A stretch of 64,000 nucleotides of DNA, taken from NCBI GenBank assembly GCA_963513935.1, contig OY740774.1:29779949-29843948 (forward strand), written 5' to 3'. The position numbers were made by a program, and so were the translations under genes. Within the stretch, counting starts at the first letter, position 1. Every line of letters begins with the position of its first letter. The stretch is from Aphrophora alni. Taxonomy: Eukaryota; Arthropoda; Insecta; Hemiptera; Aphrophoridae. Shown here one piece after another: positions 60,671-64,000 of the stretch. The notes below the pieces were generated by a model that saw only the letters and a list, made by a program, of their open reading frames with translations, did not search any database and was not told where the DNA came from.

Positions 60671-63600
60671 ATAATGAATGACAGATGGCTAACTGTTTTT
60701 CATTGTGTACGTTTATATGCTCTCTATTAAATCCCCTAACCCTTTTTCATATTATTGCATCAATCACTGTATTTTTACCATAAACGTGACTTAGTGTTTA
60801 CACAATTGATGGTATATATCCGAATAAATTACATCAACTTAAACAGTTCATCATTAAGTTAAAAATAGCAATTTTCTGAGTTGACTAACTTTCAACTCTC
60901 ACCCGAATTATTTATACATACAATGTTGCTAAATTACTCCAAAGATATGGCATAGATGTTGTCAAACCCATTACCCACTGGGCACGCAATGGAAACAGCC
61001 TCCTCAGATATCTACTCTTCATACTGGTCTCAGAGCTTACATATGACCTGCATTACTTTATACTCTCGTTCAGGTGTATTGAACTGTACTGTTGGTCCTT
61101 TTTGGCTCACTCCTCCCTACTATATTTTAACTTCCCCCCTCTTTTATCTATTTCTTCTTTTTACAAACCAAATATAAAGAGAAAAATGACCGTGCTGATG
61201 AGGTAAATGGCATTGGGCTAAAGGTGTAGAATACCAAATATGTGAGATACTTTATACCCTCTCTGATTATTTATCCTTACCTGACCAACCGGAGCCAAGA
61301 TGGGTTGACCAACCTTACCCTAGATACTCGCAAGAAAAACAGGAAGACAGAAATGTAAAACAACAAGCTTGTGCGGGATGACATTAAAACTCAGTGCCCA
61401 AATGAAATGGTATAGAAAATGGTATAGCACATACCATACATGATGACTATCAGCATGAGGAGTCCTAAGCTTTTGAAGATTTTCTCAACAACGCGGGGAT
61501 AAAGAAATCTAGTAGAGAAACACCAAACAGGCCACTTCGTTGAAATCGTACATCAAACACTGAGGAAAAGGTAGGGTAGAAAGGCTTCTAAAAAAATGGA
61601 AGAAGAAAAATCCCACTAACACTAATAAGACAACCTGGTGGAATAGATGACCCTCTAAGTAGAGATCTCAGTGTGACAGTAGTGTATGCTGAAAACTTTG
61701 AGAGGGTTACTCTCGGAGTCTCTGAAAATAATTATAAAAAACTGATTCATTTAATCTAATCATATCAATATTTTACAAAACTAAACTGTGTTTCAATGTG
61801 TATTCAAGCTTATTCCTCTGATAAGAGACTATCGTAAATAATATTATCAATTATTCTGCAACTATCAACAAATATTGATAAAAGATAGCAATACAGTACT
61901 TCCTGACTTTGGCAGGGATTGTTAAAATGAATAGCAAAATGTTTGATAACTGCCCTAACCAAATGTTGTATGAATACTCGATACAAGGAAATGGAAAATT
62001 CGAAAACGTTTAGCAGAATTATAATATCCAAGGTTATAAGTTTGACTTGATACAATGATAATATTCAAAGATCTTAATTGTAAATGTTGTAGTAATAAAT
62101 AATTTAGTTTTGGAATTTCATTAAATTCTTTACAAAGCAATAAAATGTATATTACACTTTATTTATAGACACATACATATTTATAAACTTTTAATAATAC
62201 TAGAAAAAAATATTGTATAAATACTGTGAGAAAATTTCCGTACTTGATTTATTTGTGAAAACAGAGCTTTAATTGAACAAGAATATTTGAGCACGTTCAA
62301 CTAACAAATTGTTTAAAATGTAGCATCTGTAGAACTGAACAATATTTATTGATTATTACGTCTTTCTTGACCAACGCTTGTTACATTCCTGCCCTGACGC
62401 TATTACAGTATTCAAACGGTAGTGATGATTTTATGCCCCATTCTTCATTTTTCATAATGCGTGAGAGGTTATATCATTAAAAAACAAAAAACTAATAAGC
62501 AGACATTAAACATTTTATGTCTTTACGCAAAAATTAGTGATGAATTATTTTTCAGATTTTTAGTTTTCCAAAAATCAAACAGAAACAGATTTACATTCAA
62601 ATTGCTTAACAAACCTTTTGAATTTGAGGAAAGTGAAAATAGGGTACATAAAATTATACTTATTGTTACTGTATTAAATTGTATTTTATTCAAATAGTGT
62701 TCATACGAGTACGAAAAGTTATTAATATATGTATACAAATAGTCAGAATTCAAAAATATTGCTTTGTGGTACATTACTATGAGAAGAGCTTATAGCTATT
62801 TCATGGAAATCAGTTCCGTCGTTACAGTCAGAAATTGTATATTGTAATGTACAAACTAAAGCTTAAATATTTTTTTTTTTTTAAGTTTTTATAATTTTTC
62901 ACCAACCATCTTTATTTATTAAAATATATACGTTTAAATATGATTTACCAAATTTGACGTTGCTCTAACCATAACATATACAAAGTATAAGGAAACACTA
63001 TTACAGTATTGATAATACTTATAGACTTCTAAACACGCACAACAAATGATTCTTTAAAATAATTTATTACTTGTATATGTTCTGGTTATATATAAGAGAG
63101 TAAAATACGGTACTTTTAATGATTTTATACTTGTTATTAATACTGTACGACTAAAGAAAGATCAATGTAGATCTTATATTCTAATAAAAAGGCAACCTTG
63201 ACAAAAGACTGATTGTTTTGTTACAATGCTTTTAAGAAACATACAGGAGCGATATTACTTTGGTAATCCTTACTTTCCTATTTAAACTTTCAATATTAGA
63301 GTTATAACAATTCATCCCTTATTCGACTCCTTACGTCTTGTATTTTAGGAGGGCGGAAATCTGAAAATAACGAACCACCTTAAGCTTAAATATTGATGAA
63401 TTTTGCACTAAGTATATTGTTAAAATTTGTAATAAATATAAACTCTTAATAAATAAATTTATTTTCATTTAATAGCTTTTTAAATCTTACGGACTTTCGA
63501 CTTCTACAAAACTATTTGAAATTTAAATAAATATATAAGTCCTTTGTATATTAAATGTTGAGCTTGACTTATGATAAAAACTATACAGTATAACAAACAC

Positions 63601-64000
63601 ACAGAACACAATTATCATAAAAAAAAATACGCCTAAGTATCAGACTAGTTTCAACGACAAGGTCGTCCTCTTCAGTGATACACCAGCTACACCAACCAAA
63701 CCACAACTGAACTCAAATCCACAACTGAACTACAAGTCCTTTGTAAGAAAAAATTGTATTAAGTAAAATAAGCCTGCTAATTTTTGAAATCTCCAAATCA
63801 TTTTCAGGTAGTTTTTTCAATCACGCTGGGTTCTCCAAATACAGTTTCAGATTATTTGAAAATAAATTGTCTTAGAAATGAGGTTATAGAAATAGCACAA
63901 AATGGTTTATATCTAATGTTGCCTTGTGAAAGTAAAATAGAGAAAAAATTACAATTTTTCTGGAGAATATCTTTATTTTTTTAATATTGTGTTTAAGTAT
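60671..64000. other. AT-rich stretch to the window end
   Basis: GC-richer unassigned DNA at 60940-61300, the relic at 61495-61725, then featureless AT-rich DNA. At about 63640-63690 GTTTCAACGACAAGGTCGTCCTCTTCAGTGATACA matches the centre of the MITE at 14346-14525 in reverse. CCACAACTGAACT is doubled at about 63701-63732. Confidence 0.5.
61495..61725. repeat. Decayed transposon-like block, partner of 880-1400
   Basis: Same orientation as the copy near 1020-1100. No ORF of use. It may be the tail end of a larger GC-richer relic from about 60940. Confidence 0.4.

Overview
The window looks like a piece of an AT-rich animal genome, most likely an arthropod (insect). The evidence is the very low GC content, spliced gene structure with canonical GT/AG signals, an intact BEL/Pao LTR retrotransposon, a decayed Jockey-like LINE, tRNA-derived SINE-like sequence and many inverted-repeat (foldback/MITE-like) elements. 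There is nothing bacterial: no operons, no ribosome binding sites, and long gene-free stretches. No species can be named from the sequence alone.

Layout. Positions 1-16854 hold no recognisable gene. They contain decayed dispersed repeats (for example an inverted pair at 2421-2558 and 8508-8651), a pyrimidine-rich block (6380-6820) followed by a (GA)47 microsatellite (7807-7900), a long foldback element (11371-11925) and a small palindromic MITE-like element (14346-14525). Positions 16855-23924 are a complete BEL/Pao element. Its two 567-bp LTRs look identical, it is flanked by a TATAT duplication, and it carries gag and a full pol (protease, RT, RNase H, integrase). Gag and pol lie in the same frame, separated by one TGA whose 3' context is CTA. 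Pol has no ATG before its protease active site, which suggests translation by stop-codon readthrough.

Positions 27268-29597 (minus strand) carry the one convincing host gene: a two-exon gene for a small, secreted, cysteine-rich Kazal/vasotab-like peptide with a signal peptide split by a 2-kb phase-1 intron and a TATA-like promoter. Two further minus-strand candidate exons (47067-47115 and 43431-43501) are weaker.

The rest (29.6-64 kb) is repeat-derived or featureless AT-rich DNA. It includes foldback elements at 31361-31679 and 45222-45641, a 3.5-copy tandem array of a roughly 150-bp unit at 39211-39810, a 375-bp tandem duplication at 37345-38070, a 16-bp x 4 minisatellite at 45736-45799, a tRNA-derived SINE at about 49280-49480, at least seven scattered copies of one unidentified repeat family, and a 5'-truncated, frameshifted Jockey-like LINE at 57729-59270. 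The genes do not form a pathway. The window is a gene-poor, transposon-rich region with one small secreted-peptide locus and one apparently recent retrotransposon insertion.
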